A stretch of 64,000 bases of DNA from the NCBI RefSeq assembly GCF_036370855.1, contig NC_088108.1:6905448-6969447 (forward strand). Direction: 5' to 3'. The notes under the pieces are model-generated. The model did not search any database, was not told where the DNA came from, and worked only from the letters and a program-made list of their open reading frames with translations. The translations under genes and the position numbers were made by a program. Source of the stretch: Dromaius novaehollandiae (Eukaryota > Chordata > Aves > Casuariiformes > Dromaiidae). Positions 30,301 through 36,942 of the stretch are shown here, in pieces. Each line of letters begins with the position of its first letter. The stretch's first letter is position 1.

Positions 30301-33005
30301 CTAATTTAAAAAAGGGTGAAATCAAGCAAAAGGAGTGACTTCAAGTCTTAACAAGGACATAAGGAAGGTAGCTCACTTTTCTTCTGCTTACAACAGCCTG
30401 CAGCGGACTCTGTTTCCACTGTGGCAGAAATCTTGTGAGACAGAAGTGAGAAGTGTTCACAGACTTCCACAGTCATCCCTGTAGCCTGTCCCAGACCTCA
30501 GTGCTGCATTTTCAGCTTTGTCTAATGTTCAGTTGTGTATCTTGATCATTTAACTGACAGTCAGCTCATGTGGAATACCTGTATAGAGTTAGTTGTGTGT
30601 AACTACAGCTGTTAAGAGCAAGTTCTCAGCATGGCTGCTCACAACATATTCCTCTTCTGACGGTAGGAATGAAGGCATTAGAATGAGGAAACAGTGATGG
30701 TAATGATTGTACTTAATTTCAGGTGCGAAAGGTCTGCCGGGCAGATCTGGTTTGAAAGGACGTGATGGTTTAACTGGATCACCTGGCATAGCGGGGGATC
30801 CAGGACCTTTGGGTGCTCCAGGACCACAGGGATTTGAAGGTAATTTTATTATTTGGAGAGCACAGATCAAAAAGAAGCAATCAGTAGAATTCTGTTTGCC
30901 CAGAGACCCTCCCCAACACCAAATTAATTACCTTAGGAAGACCAGGGGATGTACGTGATCTTCTATCTTGTACAATCCTGAACATCTTTTGGTTTTAATG
31001 TTTTGTAGATGTGGGAGGCATCTTGAAGAGCAGTATGATATTCACAGTGAACATGGCTATGAGGGTCGGATGGCAGAGGAAAGGCACAGAGAGAGAGAAG
31101 GTTAGGGTTCTGACATAGATTTGTTGTACAACTTTTGAACTGTCAGAGAAATATCACCACCAAAAGCACTACAGCAAAAATGAATTTATTAGGTTTGGCT
31201 TTGTTTCGTGCTTTGAGATCCTCAGGACTGTTACACTATGAGATACAAGCTACTGCCTGGATACTAGCATTGTTGGGGAAAGACAGAAAATCAAATGAGG
31301 TTGAAATGGGGTGGGTGCTACTGTGAAGTGACTGCTTTCGGAATCAGAAGAGTCCAATCAGTTATATAACAGCCATCAAAACTTGAGCTCTTCATTGTAC
31401 AAGACTTACTTAAACAAAATGACAACAATGCCAAAATCAGGTATAGAGCCAGCTGATGTCCATACTGCCTATTAGTAAATCAGTGACTTCTGTCTTCTAG
31501 GTGTCGCTGGAAAGCCGGGCTCGCTTGGTTTACCGGGAATGCCTGGTCGGAGTGTGGGCGTTGGATACACTTTAGTGAAGCACAGCCAATCAGACCAAAT
31601 CCCACCGTGTCCCATAGGAATGAATAAGCTGTGGGATGGCTACAGCTTATTGTACGTGGAGGGGCAGGAAAAGTCACACAACCAGGATCTCGGTGAGCTG
31701 ACAGAATTCTCTCAGGCACAAACAATGTAGGCCAAAATCTTCTTTCTAATGAACAGTCTTTGCTGGTACCATAGGCAGTTGTGGAGGACATGGTGGAAGT
31801 CTGCTTGGCCAGAATCCACAGCATAAGCAGTGTTACTTGCGCCACGCTCTGCCATTCATGTCTGGTGTGTATGAGCTTGTGTATTTGCCAGACGCTTGGT
31901 ACAACCACTGCTCCAATTCTTCCAGGTTTTGCTGGCTCCTGTCTGCCTCGCTTCAGCACCATGCCTTTTATTTACTGCAACATCAACGAAGTGTGCTACT
32001 ATGCCAGCCGAAATGACAAGTCCTACTGGCTCTCCACCACTGCCCCTATCCCCATGATGCCGGTGGCGAGCGTACAGATCTCCCAGTACATCAGTCGTTG
32101 CTCAGTGTGTGAAGCACCTTCCCAGGCTGTGGCGGTGCACAGCCAGGATATCACCATCCCACAGTGTCCTGTTGGCTGGCGCAGCCTGTGGATTGGATAC
32201 TCCTTCCTTATGGTAAGAAAACTATTGCTAATACAAAGTCAACTTTAAACATTTCTAGATCTCCTCTTTAATTAGGCTATTGAAGCTGATATTCCTTAAG
32301 TTGCTTATAGGGAACTAGAGTGCTGTAGCTTCTTGCCTCAATGCATTTCTTCATCAGCGGCTCACTATAAGCTGAGTTTGTTGCCGTTTAGTGAGCCTTC
32401 TCACCTGTACTGCTCAAGTTGAATAGTAACACTGAAGCAGTAGTTTATTGCCAAAGAAAGATATTCATTGTTCTTCAAACCTTTAAACATAGAAACACTG
32501 ACTAAGCTACAGCACTGTCTTAATCCTGTCTCTGCTGGAATGTTTTCTCCACTGCACTCTATTCAACCCAAGTACATTCTTTTGCTTCACCTCTAGCCCT
32601 GACTCAAGGGACAGCCATATCGATAGCCAAGGTAGATTTTGGTTCCCTCGTTTTTCTCCTTTCAACAAGGGAACTCAAGGACTTCCCTGTATAACTGCCT
32701 ATTCTGTTCCTTTGAACTCATTTAAATATACACCTTTATTTCAGCACACTGCAGCTGGGGCAGAAGGTGGAGGTCAGTCCCTTGTCTCACCTGGCTCTTG
32801 CCTGGAGGATTTCCGTGCTACTCCATTCATTGAATGCAACGGTGCTAGGGGATCATGCCATTACTTTGCAAACAAATACAGCTTCTGGCTGACGACAGTT
32901 GAACAGTCGCAGCAGTTTGTCAGTGCGCCTCCCTCAGAGACTCTGAAAGCAGGACAGCTTCGAACAAGGGTCAGCCGTTGCCAAGTGTGCATGAAGAACT
33001 TATAG
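315..33005 (+). CDS. COL4A6: COL4A6, collagen type IV alpha-6 chain, 3' 31 exons (partial gene)
   Basis: The product is a basement-membrane collagen chain that co-assembles with alpha5(IV). Thirty-one exons were read (listed separately, numbered w1-w31). Every junction has AG/GT sites and the phases chain without a break into 4182 coding bases, 1393 codons plus TAG at 33003-33005. The protein is a Gly-X-Y triple helix with many short interruptions, followed by an NC1 domain with 12 cysteines. I recall human alpha6(IV) as about 1690 residues, so roughly 300 N-terminal residues (signal peptide, 7S region, first helix part) lie left of the window. The NC1 resembles the alpha2/alpha6 branch ([12 protein letters not shown]-terminus CQVCMKNL). 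Identity as alpha6 rather than alpha2 rests on NC1 details such as [12 protein letters not shown] and on the tail-to-tail neighbour ATG4A. Small exons could still be hidden in the larger introns, although phases do not require any. Confidence 0.95.
1641..1694 (+). CDS. COL4A6: COL4A6 exon w2
   Basis: Eighteen codons of Gly-X-Y ([18 protein letters not shown]), the canonical 54-bp collagen unit, phase 0 at both ends. Acceptor TTGCAG, donor GTAACT. Confidence 0.92.
2091..2231 (+). repeat. Three-copy 47-bp tandem repeat in a COL4A6 intron
   Basis: Three consecutive copies start at 2091, 2138 and 2185, an exact 47-bp spacing. Each begins AGAATGRGTCCA and ends GAGATATGCA, and the copies differ from one another by only a few substitutions. 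Function unknown; probably a minisatellite seed. Confidence 0.9.
3149..3218 (+). CDS. COL4A6: COL4A6 exon w3
   Basis: 70 bp. It starts [12 protein letters not shown] and then leaves the triplet pattern ([11 protein letters not shown]), a non-collagenous interruption. It is the first exon to end with one base of a split Gly codon (phase 1), the pattern that then dominates. Acceptor CTACAG, donor GTATTC. Confidence 0.9.
3949..4059 (+). CDS. COL4A6: COL4A6 exon w4
   Basis: 111 bp of dense Gly-Pro-rich repeat ([16 protein letters not shown]), phase 1-1. Its end together with the start of w5 forms a short interruption, GLEQDAVG. Acceptor CAATAG, donor GTAAAG. Confidence 0.92.
4900..5049 (+). CDS. 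COL4A6: COL4A6 exon w5
   Basis: 150 bp, phase 1-1. Gly-X-Y with a brief break at GRATIG. It ends SPR, leading into a longer interruption in w6. Acceptor GTCTAG, donor GTATGT. Confidence 0.92.
5050..7004 (+). other. COL4A6 intron w5-w6
   Basis: About 2 kb. Short ORFs on both strands lack Gly-X-Y, splice context or family similarity. No repeat or RNA gene recognised. Confidence 0.7.
7005..7109 (+). CDS. COL4A6: COL4A6 exon w6
   Basis: 105 bp, phase 1-1. It opens with the non-collagenous stretch [11 protein letters not shown] and then resumes Gly-X-Y ([13 protein letters not shown]). Acceptor TGTAG, donor GTAATT. Confidence 0.92.
7697..7716. repeat. Poly(A) tract, 20 A
   Basis: Twenty consecutive A followed by a short GA run, inside the w6-w7 intron. 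It could be the tail of an old retroposed fragment, but no element body was recognised. Confidence 0.9.
8054..8214 (+). CDS. COL4A6: COL4A6 exon w7 (paired-cysteine interruption, RGD)
   Basis: 161 bp, entering in phase 1 and leaving in phase 0. Near its start it carries an interruption with two cysteines one residue apart (GDCACDGG; Cys codons 8068-8070 and 8074-8076), which probably supports a local disulfide. An RGD lies at 8167-8175 (GIRGDPG). Acceptor TTCCAG, donor GTAAGG. Confidence 0.93.
9196..9375 (+). CDS. COL4A6: COL4A6 exon w8
   Basis: 180 bp, phase 0-0. Two interruptions: ASA at the start and SYATGR after GDP. An RGD occurs at 9274-9282 (GARGDRG). It ends with a run of GPPGPP. Acceptor TATAG, donor GTAAGT. 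Confidence 0.93.
9376..10625 (+). other. COL4A6 intron w8-w9
   Basis: About 1.25 kb of AT-rich intron. Two short ORFs lack coding context. Nothing else seen. Confidence 0.7.
10626..10809 (+). CDS. COL4A6: COL4A6 exon w9
   Basis: 184 bp, phase 0 to 1. Gly-X-Y with two tiny imperfections (GDGGLGFPG and GIGYPG). It ends GLPGPPG across the junction. Acceptor TACAG, donor GTAGGT. Confidence 0.94.
10810..15391 (+). other. COL4A6 intron w9-w10 (4.6 kb)
   Basis: The largest intron in the window. It is AT-rich with no Gly-X-Y coding stretch, and phases on both sides agree (1 and 1), so no missing exon is implied. No transposon, tRNA or conserved-looking block was recognised by eye. Confidence 0.7.
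15392..15463 (+). CDS. COL4A6: COL4A6 exon w10 (single-cysteine interruption)
   Basis: 72 bp, phase 1-1. It begins with the interruption [10 protein letters not shown], including one cysteine at 15406-15408, and then returns to Gly-X-Y. Acceptor TTTTAG, donor GTATGG. Confidence 0.9.
15867..15974 (+). CDS. COL4A6: COL4A6 exon w11
   Basis: 108 bp, phase 1-1, uninterrupted Gly-X-Y ([16 protein letters not shown]). Acceptor CCCCAG, donor GTGAGA. Confidence 0.94.
15975..17096 (+). other. COL4A6 intron w11-w12
   Basis: 1.1 kb of intron ending in a pyrimidine-rich tract and CCTAAG acceptor. Nothing else recognised. Confidence 0.7.
17097..17318 (+). CDS. COL4A6: COL4A6 exon w12
   Basis: 222 bp, the longest purely collagenous exon here, phase 1-1. 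One interruption ([12 protein letters not shown]) lies in its middle. Acceptor CTAAG, donor GTAAGC. Confidence 0.94.
17541..17702 (+). CDS. COL4A6: COL4A6 exon w13
   Basis: 162 bp, phase 1-1, uninterrupted Gly-X-Y including [13 protein letters not shown]. Acceptor TCCCAG, donor GTATGT. Confidence 0.94.
17703..19685 (+). other. COL4A6 intron w13-w14
   Basis: 2 kb of AT-rich intron. A CATAG-GCTG string near 18684 resembles an acceptor but is not followed by Gly-X-Y. Nothing else recognised. Confidence 0.7.
19686..19856 (+). CDS. COL4A6: COL4A6 exon w14
   Basis: 171 bp, phase 1-1, uninterrupted Gly-X-Y ([16 protein letters not shown]). Acceptor TTCAG, donor GTATGC. Confidence 0.94.
19857..20926 (+). 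other. COL4A6 intron w14-w15
   Basis: 1.07 kb. A 134-codon minus-strand ORF (20174-20578) is Ser/Phe-rich with no recognisable domain and is most likely chance. Confidence 0.65.
20927..21070 (+). CDS. COL4A6: COL4A6 exon w15
   Basis: 144 bp, phase 1-1, uninterrupted Gly-X-Y ([16 protein letters not shown]). Acceptor TACAG, donor GTGAGA. Confidence 0.94.
21353..21478 (+). CDS. COL4A6: COL4A6 exon w16 (RGD, long interruption)
   Basis: 126 bp, phase 1-1. It begins GDRGDVG with an RGD at 21358-21366, followed by the non-collagenous segment [14 protein letters not shown], then Gly-X-Y. Acceptor TTCAG, donor GTATTT. Confidence 0.93.
21796..21977 (+). CDS. COL4A6: COL4A6 exon w17 (RGD)
   Basis: 182 bp, phase 1 to 0. 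Interruption GSPSRESG is followed immediately by GSRGDPG, with an RGD at 21876-21884. Acceptor TGCAG, donor GTAAAT. Confidence 0.93.
22240..22303 (+). CDS. COL4A6: COL4A6 exon w18
   Basis: 64 bp, phase 0 to 1, uninterrupted [13 protein letters not shown]. Acceptor TTTCAG, donor GTAAGA. Confidence 0.92.
22304..22833 (+). other. COL4A6 intron w18-w19
   Basis: 530 bp of intron ending in a strong T/C tract. Nothing else seen. Confidence 0.7.
22834..22908 (+). CDS. COL4A6: COL4A6 exon w19
   Basis: 75 bp, phase 1-1. A short break (GESVG) lies in otherwise regular Gly-X-Y. Acceptor CCCCAG; donor GTGAAG is the weakest donor among these exons, but the phase fits only here. Confidence 0.9.
23323..23430 (+). 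CDS. COL4A6: COL4A6 exon w20
   Basis: 108 bp, phase 1-1, uninterrupted and charged at its start ([10 protein letters not shown]). Acceptor TTTCAG, donor GTATTG. Confidence 0.93.
23431..24194 (+). other. COL4A6 intron w20-w21
   Basis: About 760 bp. A 100-codon plus-strand ORF (23572-23874) has no Gly-X-Y and no splice context. Nothing else recognised. Confidence 0.65.
24195..24302 (+). CDS. COL4A6: COL4A6 exon w21
   Basis: 108 bp, phase 1-1, highly Pro-rich helix ([13 protein letters not shown]). Acceptor TTTTAG, donor GTATAT. Confidence 0.94.
24730..24801 (+). CDS. COL4A6: COL4A6 exon w22
   Basis: 72 bp, phase 1-1, uninterrupted [16 protein letters not shown]. Acceptor TTCAG, donor GTAAGA. 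Confidence 0.93.
24802..25940 (+). other. COL4A6 intron w22-w23
   Basis: 1.1 kb. A 118-codon ORF (25520-25876) shows no domain or collagen pattern and is judged chance. A small direct repeat (GTATTGCTATC..ATAGC) lies near 25190. Confidence 0.65.
25941..26066 (+). CDS. COL4A6: COL4A6 exon w23
   Basis: 126 bp, phase 1-1. Interruptions occur at GLSEPG and GSPSFGRG. Acceptor AATTAG, donor GTAAAT. Confidence 0.92.
26436..26552 (+). CDS. COL4A6: COL4A6 exon w24
   Basis: 117 bp, phase 1-1. Contains the interruption VSLPSDIP. Acceptor TCTAG, donor GTATGG. Confidence 0.93.
26553..27378 (+). other. COL4A6 intron w24-w25
   Basis: About 830 bp of intron. No feature recognised. Confidence 0.7.
27379..27540 (+). 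CDS. COL4A6: COL4A6 exon w25
   Basis: 162 bp, phase 1-1. A short break (GPASDQG) follows GPPGPRGPP. Acceptor TCTAG, donor GTAATC. Confidence 0.94.
27541..28528 (+). other. COL4A6 intron w25-w26
   Basis: About 1 kb of intron. Overlapping short ORFs in three frames carry no recognisable domain. Confidence 0.65.
28529..28627 (+). CDS. COL4A6: COL4A6 exon w26
   Basis: 99 bp, phase 1-1, uninterrupted Gly-X-Y ([16 protein letters not shown]). Acceptor TGCAG, donor GTGAGT. Confidence 0.94.
28904..29050 (+). CDS. COL4A6: COL4A6 exon w27
   Basis: 147 bp, phase 1-1. A long interruption ([12 protein letters not shown]) precedes [10 protein letters not shown]. Acceptor TGCAG, donor GTAAAG. Confidence 0.94.
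29659..30111. mobile_element. Candidate ~450-bp repeat element with 12-bp inverted termini
   Basis: Inside the w27-w28 intron, TGGTGCCTGGCT at 29659-29670 is mirrored exactly by AGCCAGGCACCA at 30100-30111. The bounded segment begins TG and ends CA, as LTRs do, and its interior is AT-rich, unlike its flanks. Read on the minus strand it holds a TATA-like ATAAAAGG. I see no convincing target-site duplication and no retroviral coding sequence, so it could be a solo LTR, a non-autonomous DNA transposon or only a palindromic coincidence. Confidence 0.4.
30723..30839 (+). CDS. COL4A6: COL4A6 exon w28
   Basis: 117 bp, phase 1-1, uninterrupted ([16 protein letters not shown]). Acceptor TTTCAG, donor GTAATT. 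Confidence 0.94.
30840..31500 (+). other. COL4A6 intron w28-w29
   Basis: About 660 bp of intron with nothing recognisable beyond the CTTCTAG acceptor. Confidence 0.7.
31501..31692 (+). CDS. COL4A6: COL4A6 exon w29: end of triple helix and start of NC1
   Basis: 192 bp, phase 1-1. The last Gly-X-Y triplets (GLPGMPGRS) pass straight into the NC1 domain ([14 protein letters not shown]), with the first NC1 cysteine in PPCPIG and the conserved [11 protein letters not shown]. Acceptor TTCTAG, donor GTGAGC. Confidence 0.96.
31926..32212 (+). CDS. COL4A6: COL4A6 exon w30: NC1 core
   Basis: 287 bp, phase 1 to 0. Encodes six of the twelve NC1 cysteines ([27 protein letters not shown]). The [11 protein letters not shown] segment carries methionine codons 32054-32059 in the region of the sulfilimine Met93. 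The exon ends GYSFLM. Acceptor TCCAG, donor GTAAGA. Confidence 0.97.
32745..33005 (+). CDS. COL4A6: COL4A6 exon w31: NC1 C-terminus and stop
   Basis: 261 bp, phase 0, ending TAG. Continues [12 protein letters not shown] with five cysteines ([21 protein letters not shown]). The lysine of TLKAGQ (32946-32948) aligns with the sulfilimine-forming Lys211 of other type IV NC1 domains. C-terminus RCQVCMKNL. Acceptor TTTCAG. Confidence 0.97.
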   Translation, partial: HTAAGAEGGGQSLVSPGSCLEDFRATPFIECNGARGSCHYFANKYSFWLTTVEQSQQFVSAPPSETLKAGQLRTRVSRCQVCMKNL

Positions 33006-33502
33006 TAGTAAAAATGCAAACATCAACAGATGTGTAAGAGTTTAGACATCACTGATCTGAAGAAAGACAAAATGCATAAACCTGTTTTGTGTGTGGTTGA
33101 TGAATGAATCAAGGTGGCCAGAATTCTACCAAAATCAAGTGTCAAGTCCAGGAGTCGGACTTCACAGAGAAGCGGGAGAAACTGCTTCTGAAACCTCTGT
33201 TCTATGAAACATGGTGCTATGCTTTTACTTTTGTTTTGTTTTTTTCCATTCATGGCTACCTCAGAAAGTCTCTGTGAGCTTCCTACTCAGATCGAAGAGT
33301 AACTATAACTCACATTACACCACTCATCTGTCCAAGGCACATATCAATTGTCAACAGAGAGACTTTTCAAAGGCTATGCTTTACTTAGTGTCTTTGCAAA
33401 GCGTATTTGGTCTAGTGTAAGGGAATGAAGATTCACCTGCCTATGAAATACAGACTAGCTAAAATTAATCAATGCATCATAGGTGACTTAGAAATACTAA
33501 GC

Positions 33503-33508
33503 ATTAAA
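33503..33508 (+). terminator. Candidate proximal poly(A) signal ATTAAA (COL4A6)
   Basis: ATTAAA variant about 500 bases after the COL4A6 stop; would give a short 3' UTR. Confidence 0.35.
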
Positions 33509-35552
33509 GTTGATAACTGACTTCCATAGGAAGACTCAAAGGTGAATTTGTTCTGCTTTGCTCATTAAACAGAGGTGACAGTCTTTGGCTCCAGTGATAT
33601 GTAATTGGTTCTAATCCAGAGTCATATCCATTGTCTTTAAAGAGCCGCCCCAAAGGAAAATGCAATTTTTGATGTGAAGGTGAGTTCAAAGCATCTCTAG
33701 CATTCCTCGTAGCCTTCTGCTGAAATACACTCTAAGTAAAATGCCTGCTTCAAGGTCTGTGCTTATCTGCTTGCAGTCAAATGATATGCAGCCACACAAA
33801 ACGCTTCATTACAGTAAACTTACTTAAGCTTTCTTTCTGAGGTAGCCCTGGCGCAGTTATTTTTTAATTACTGAAGTTCTGTATATTTAAAAAGTAGGGG
33901 CTTTACTAGATAGCATGCAAGTTTATGCAAACATAGAAACAAGCAGTTATAGGATGTACATTTTTTACTTCTAAAATCACTGTATGTTGTGTTCTCCTTC
34001 CTCTGGACTTTAATTCTGTTAGTTTAAAAACAAAAGTTATTTCTAATGCAGTGTTACATTGTCACACTCTCCTTCTGGGCATAATCAAAGATAAGTGCCA
34101 CTAGTTGTATTTTCCTAATATATTTTGAGGGAAAGCCATGAAAAAAGTATGCTGATATGTGAATTATTTCAGTTGAGCTAAAGTTATTATTATCAACTTC
34201 TCTTTCTACATTGAAGCATATGAAATCTTTTTATACAAACATTCCAAGACCTTTGAAAAAAAAAGTGCCTTACAAATACACTATCACCTTGGTTTAAAGA
34301 TTTTAAAGACAAAAGTCTTCAGAAAATTACTATTAATGCAAGACTGAGGCATTATTTTAAAGTATTATTTCTTCCTTACTAGGTTCTAGGAGGTCTTGTC
34401 TCTGTCCAGTGAAGTACTTAAGAACATGCTTATTTTAAGCAGCTAATATAATGTTTTTACTTTTAACAGTTATTTACATGCATAATATAGTAGTATCTTC
34501 CTGGATCAGGGTCAGAGCTCTGCATATACTAGAGCTGAGGCACAGTGCAGATAAGGAAAAAATTTGTGAAGAACAATTTAGTCTTTCATTTAACTTCTTT
34601 CTACTTGCAAAAGATCTTCAACTGTTCGTATGTATCTTGCAACTATCTTTAAGGTATTTTAATGCTACAGAGTAATAATGCATTTATGCAGGGCATCAAA
34701 TTTGCTTCTTAGCTGTCCCTGGAGAGAAAGATCATACTGTATTTACAGCTTGGGTTATGCAAGTGCAACTTTAGAACACTGTCTGCACAGTGAAGGTCAC
34801 TACTTTCTGAAAATTTGCACAAATAACTGGCTGAAAAATTCACTGTAGTTTCACACATTGTGCTCCTTGGTGCTATCAGAAGGGCCCTCAATCAGGTATT
34901 GTGTTTACAGGGACTTGGTTTTATTTTTGAACATGGATACATGCAAATACAAGTTAATATTTTTTCCAGGATCAGGGCCTTATGCATTTTAAGTGCTACT
35001 CATCTTTAAGGAATTGCTTCTAGTGCAATAACCTGGCTTCACTGATATCAATGTCCAAATTTCCATGAAGTTCAACAAATTTGGCCTCTTCCCACACTGC
35101 TCACCCATCAGCCTTTCTCGATCAGATGCACAGTGTGATGAACTCCCCTCTCCAGCCAGTTTTCCCTTCAGCCTGATTTCTGGAGAGCTGTTTACTCCAG
35201 CCACTACAGAATACTTCTTCAAGGGGCCCGCAAGGGCAAGGCCTCCTCCCTGAAGAGCGTTTGCATCCTACCTAAGAGCCAGGGAAGGGGATGGAATAAG
35301 CGTACGGTGCTCCACCTTTTTTTTTTTTTTCCAGCAGTTACTCCTTAAGACTGCAAGCTCCTCAGAGCAGGGGGCTTCATCTTCATTTCTGTCTGCAGGG
35401 GAGAGGGTAAAGTGCAGTAATTCCAGCTGTTACATGAACAATAGCTTAGGAGTAATGCTTTGTTTTAAAAAAACAATATGCAGCTAATCCCTGAAGGGGA
35501 GAAAAAAATATGGTATGATATTTTGTAAGTGTTTAGTTTCCAAACTGTGGTT

Positions 35553-35558
35553 AATAAA
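35553..35558 (+). terminator. Candidate poly(A) signal AATAAA (COL4A6)
   Basis: Canonical hexamer in GGTTAATAAACATTG, about 2.5 kb after the stop. Confidence 0.5.
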
Positions 35559-35842
35559 CATTGATGGCAAACAAGTTGTAACTATGATCTGCTTAACTGT
35601 TTTCATGCTAGCCCTAGTCAAGAGGTGCAAGTGAGAGGAGACAGCATTCAGTATTTCTCTACGTTGTCATTTATTGGTGAAGATGAAACTCTGTGATTCG
35701 TTTTCATTACACTAACATGACAAAACTGACCATAATGGGGACTGTTTGATAGTAAAAACTTCAGAATGGATTAAAAGATCTTTGCCTTTAATTCTCCTTG
35801 ACTGTTTTTCTAATGGCTACTAGAGAGCTACTCTGCCTTAGA

Positions 35843-35848
35843 AATAAA
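35843..35848 (+). terminator. Candidate poly(A) signal AATAAA (COL4A6)
   Basis: Canonical hexamer in TTAGAAATAAAACTG; an alternative distal site for the plus-strand gene. Confidence 0.35.
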
Positions 35849-36051
35849 ACTGCACAGGCTGTTCTGATAAACCTGTAGAATTAAGGCACTTTTATCAAAA
35901 CAGATTTCAAAAGGCAACAAGTCAAAAAGCAACAATTAAGAAATTTGTGTATACCTATATATTAAATTTTAAGATAACCTGGTTTATATTGATTCCACAC
36001 AAACAAATTAACAAAATATAGCAGCATACAACCTATGAAAAGCTTAAGAAA

Positions 36052-36057
36052 TTTATT
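36052..36057 (-). terminator. Candidate poly(A) signal AATAAA (ATG4A)
   Basis: Plus-strand TTTATT reads AATAAA on the minus strand. It would give ATG4A a 3' UTR of about 0.8 kb. Confidence 0.5.
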
Positions 36058-36346
36058 AGATGCACAGATAAAGTGCTGTAACAGAGAAACTTGTGTAAAT
36101 CTATTTTAAAATAAATAAGGTACAGTTAAACCACTTTTGACTCATTTTAGCTCTGAAAGAAAAATCAACCTAAGTTTTAATGATTCAAATCTTAAGGTCA
36201 AGATGAAATATATCATAACTATAGCAGTGGTTGTGATCTATAGCAACTATTTGAGTCTCCTGTTCCTCTTGAGGTCTCCCAGAAACAGGAAGGCTATTGC
36301 AAAATGTATACATTAGATATAGTTCCTTTTACAGAAACATTTTTGT

Positions 36347-36352
36347 AATAAA
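36347..36352 (+). terminator. Candidate distal poly(A) signal AATAAA inside the ATG4A 3' UTR
   Basis: AATAAA followed at once by the GU-rich AGTGTGGTTG on the plus strand. If used by COL4A6, its 3' end would overlap the ATG4A 3' UTR. Confidence 0.35.
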
Positions 36353-36877
36353 GTGTGGTTGCTCAAATACATGTTAAAATATTTAACAAGGAAACAATTT
36401 TCTCCTGATCCAGTCGATCTTTTAAACAAGACAATGTATTTTTCCTATGATGCAGCCCACAGGAGGGAACAGAAGTAAACATCCTCCTTAACTTGAGATT
36501 GTTTTGCTTTAAGAACTAAACTATTGCATTATTATACGAGAGCAAGAAATATCCATTTGGGTTATCCCTTTCTCCGAACACAGAGCCCAACGATATACTG
36601 ATTTCTGCCTTAATCTCAAAGGTCCATTGGTCTTCAGGTAAGACACACACTAAAAAGAGATTCCCTTTAAGTGTCTTACTACAAGATCTTCTACTGTCTT
36701 TCCCTCCAGGGAAGCTCCTGTTAAACTGCCACTGTCAGAGTTTTGGATGCTACTAGGTTTTTGTGCTCTGTTACCCACAATTTCAGGCACTTTGGGGCTA
36801 ACATGGCTGTTTGCTTTAAGTCAATGCAATAATATTACCAATATATTCAACACACAGAAGAGTCACCACAGTTGCCT

Positions 36878-36942
36878 TCATACACTCAGGATCTCAAATT
36901 CTTCTTCCAATTCAAATAGCTTGTCAGTAGATTCAATGAGTT
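36878..36942 (-). CDS. ATG4A: ATG4A exon 13 (last)
   Basis: 65 bp ending TGA at 36878-36880. Encodes an acidic tail ([15 protein letters not shown]) followed by FEILSV, containing the LIR-type F-x-x-L. Acceptor TTGCAG on the minus strand; the first two bases complete a split Glu codon. Confidence 0.95.

Larger units (their letters stand above)
33006..36877. other. Tail-to-tail 3' UTR interval of COL4A6 (+) and ATG4A (-)
   Basis: 3.9 kb between the two stop codons with no coding exon on either strand. It holds several candidate poly(A) signals for both genes, so most of it is probably 3' UTR. The exact ends cannot be fixed without transcript data. Confidence 0.75.

Noticed and set aside
31480-31962. 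160-codon antisense ORF over the NC1 exons
   Set aside because: Shadow of coding exons w29 and w30; no independent domain.
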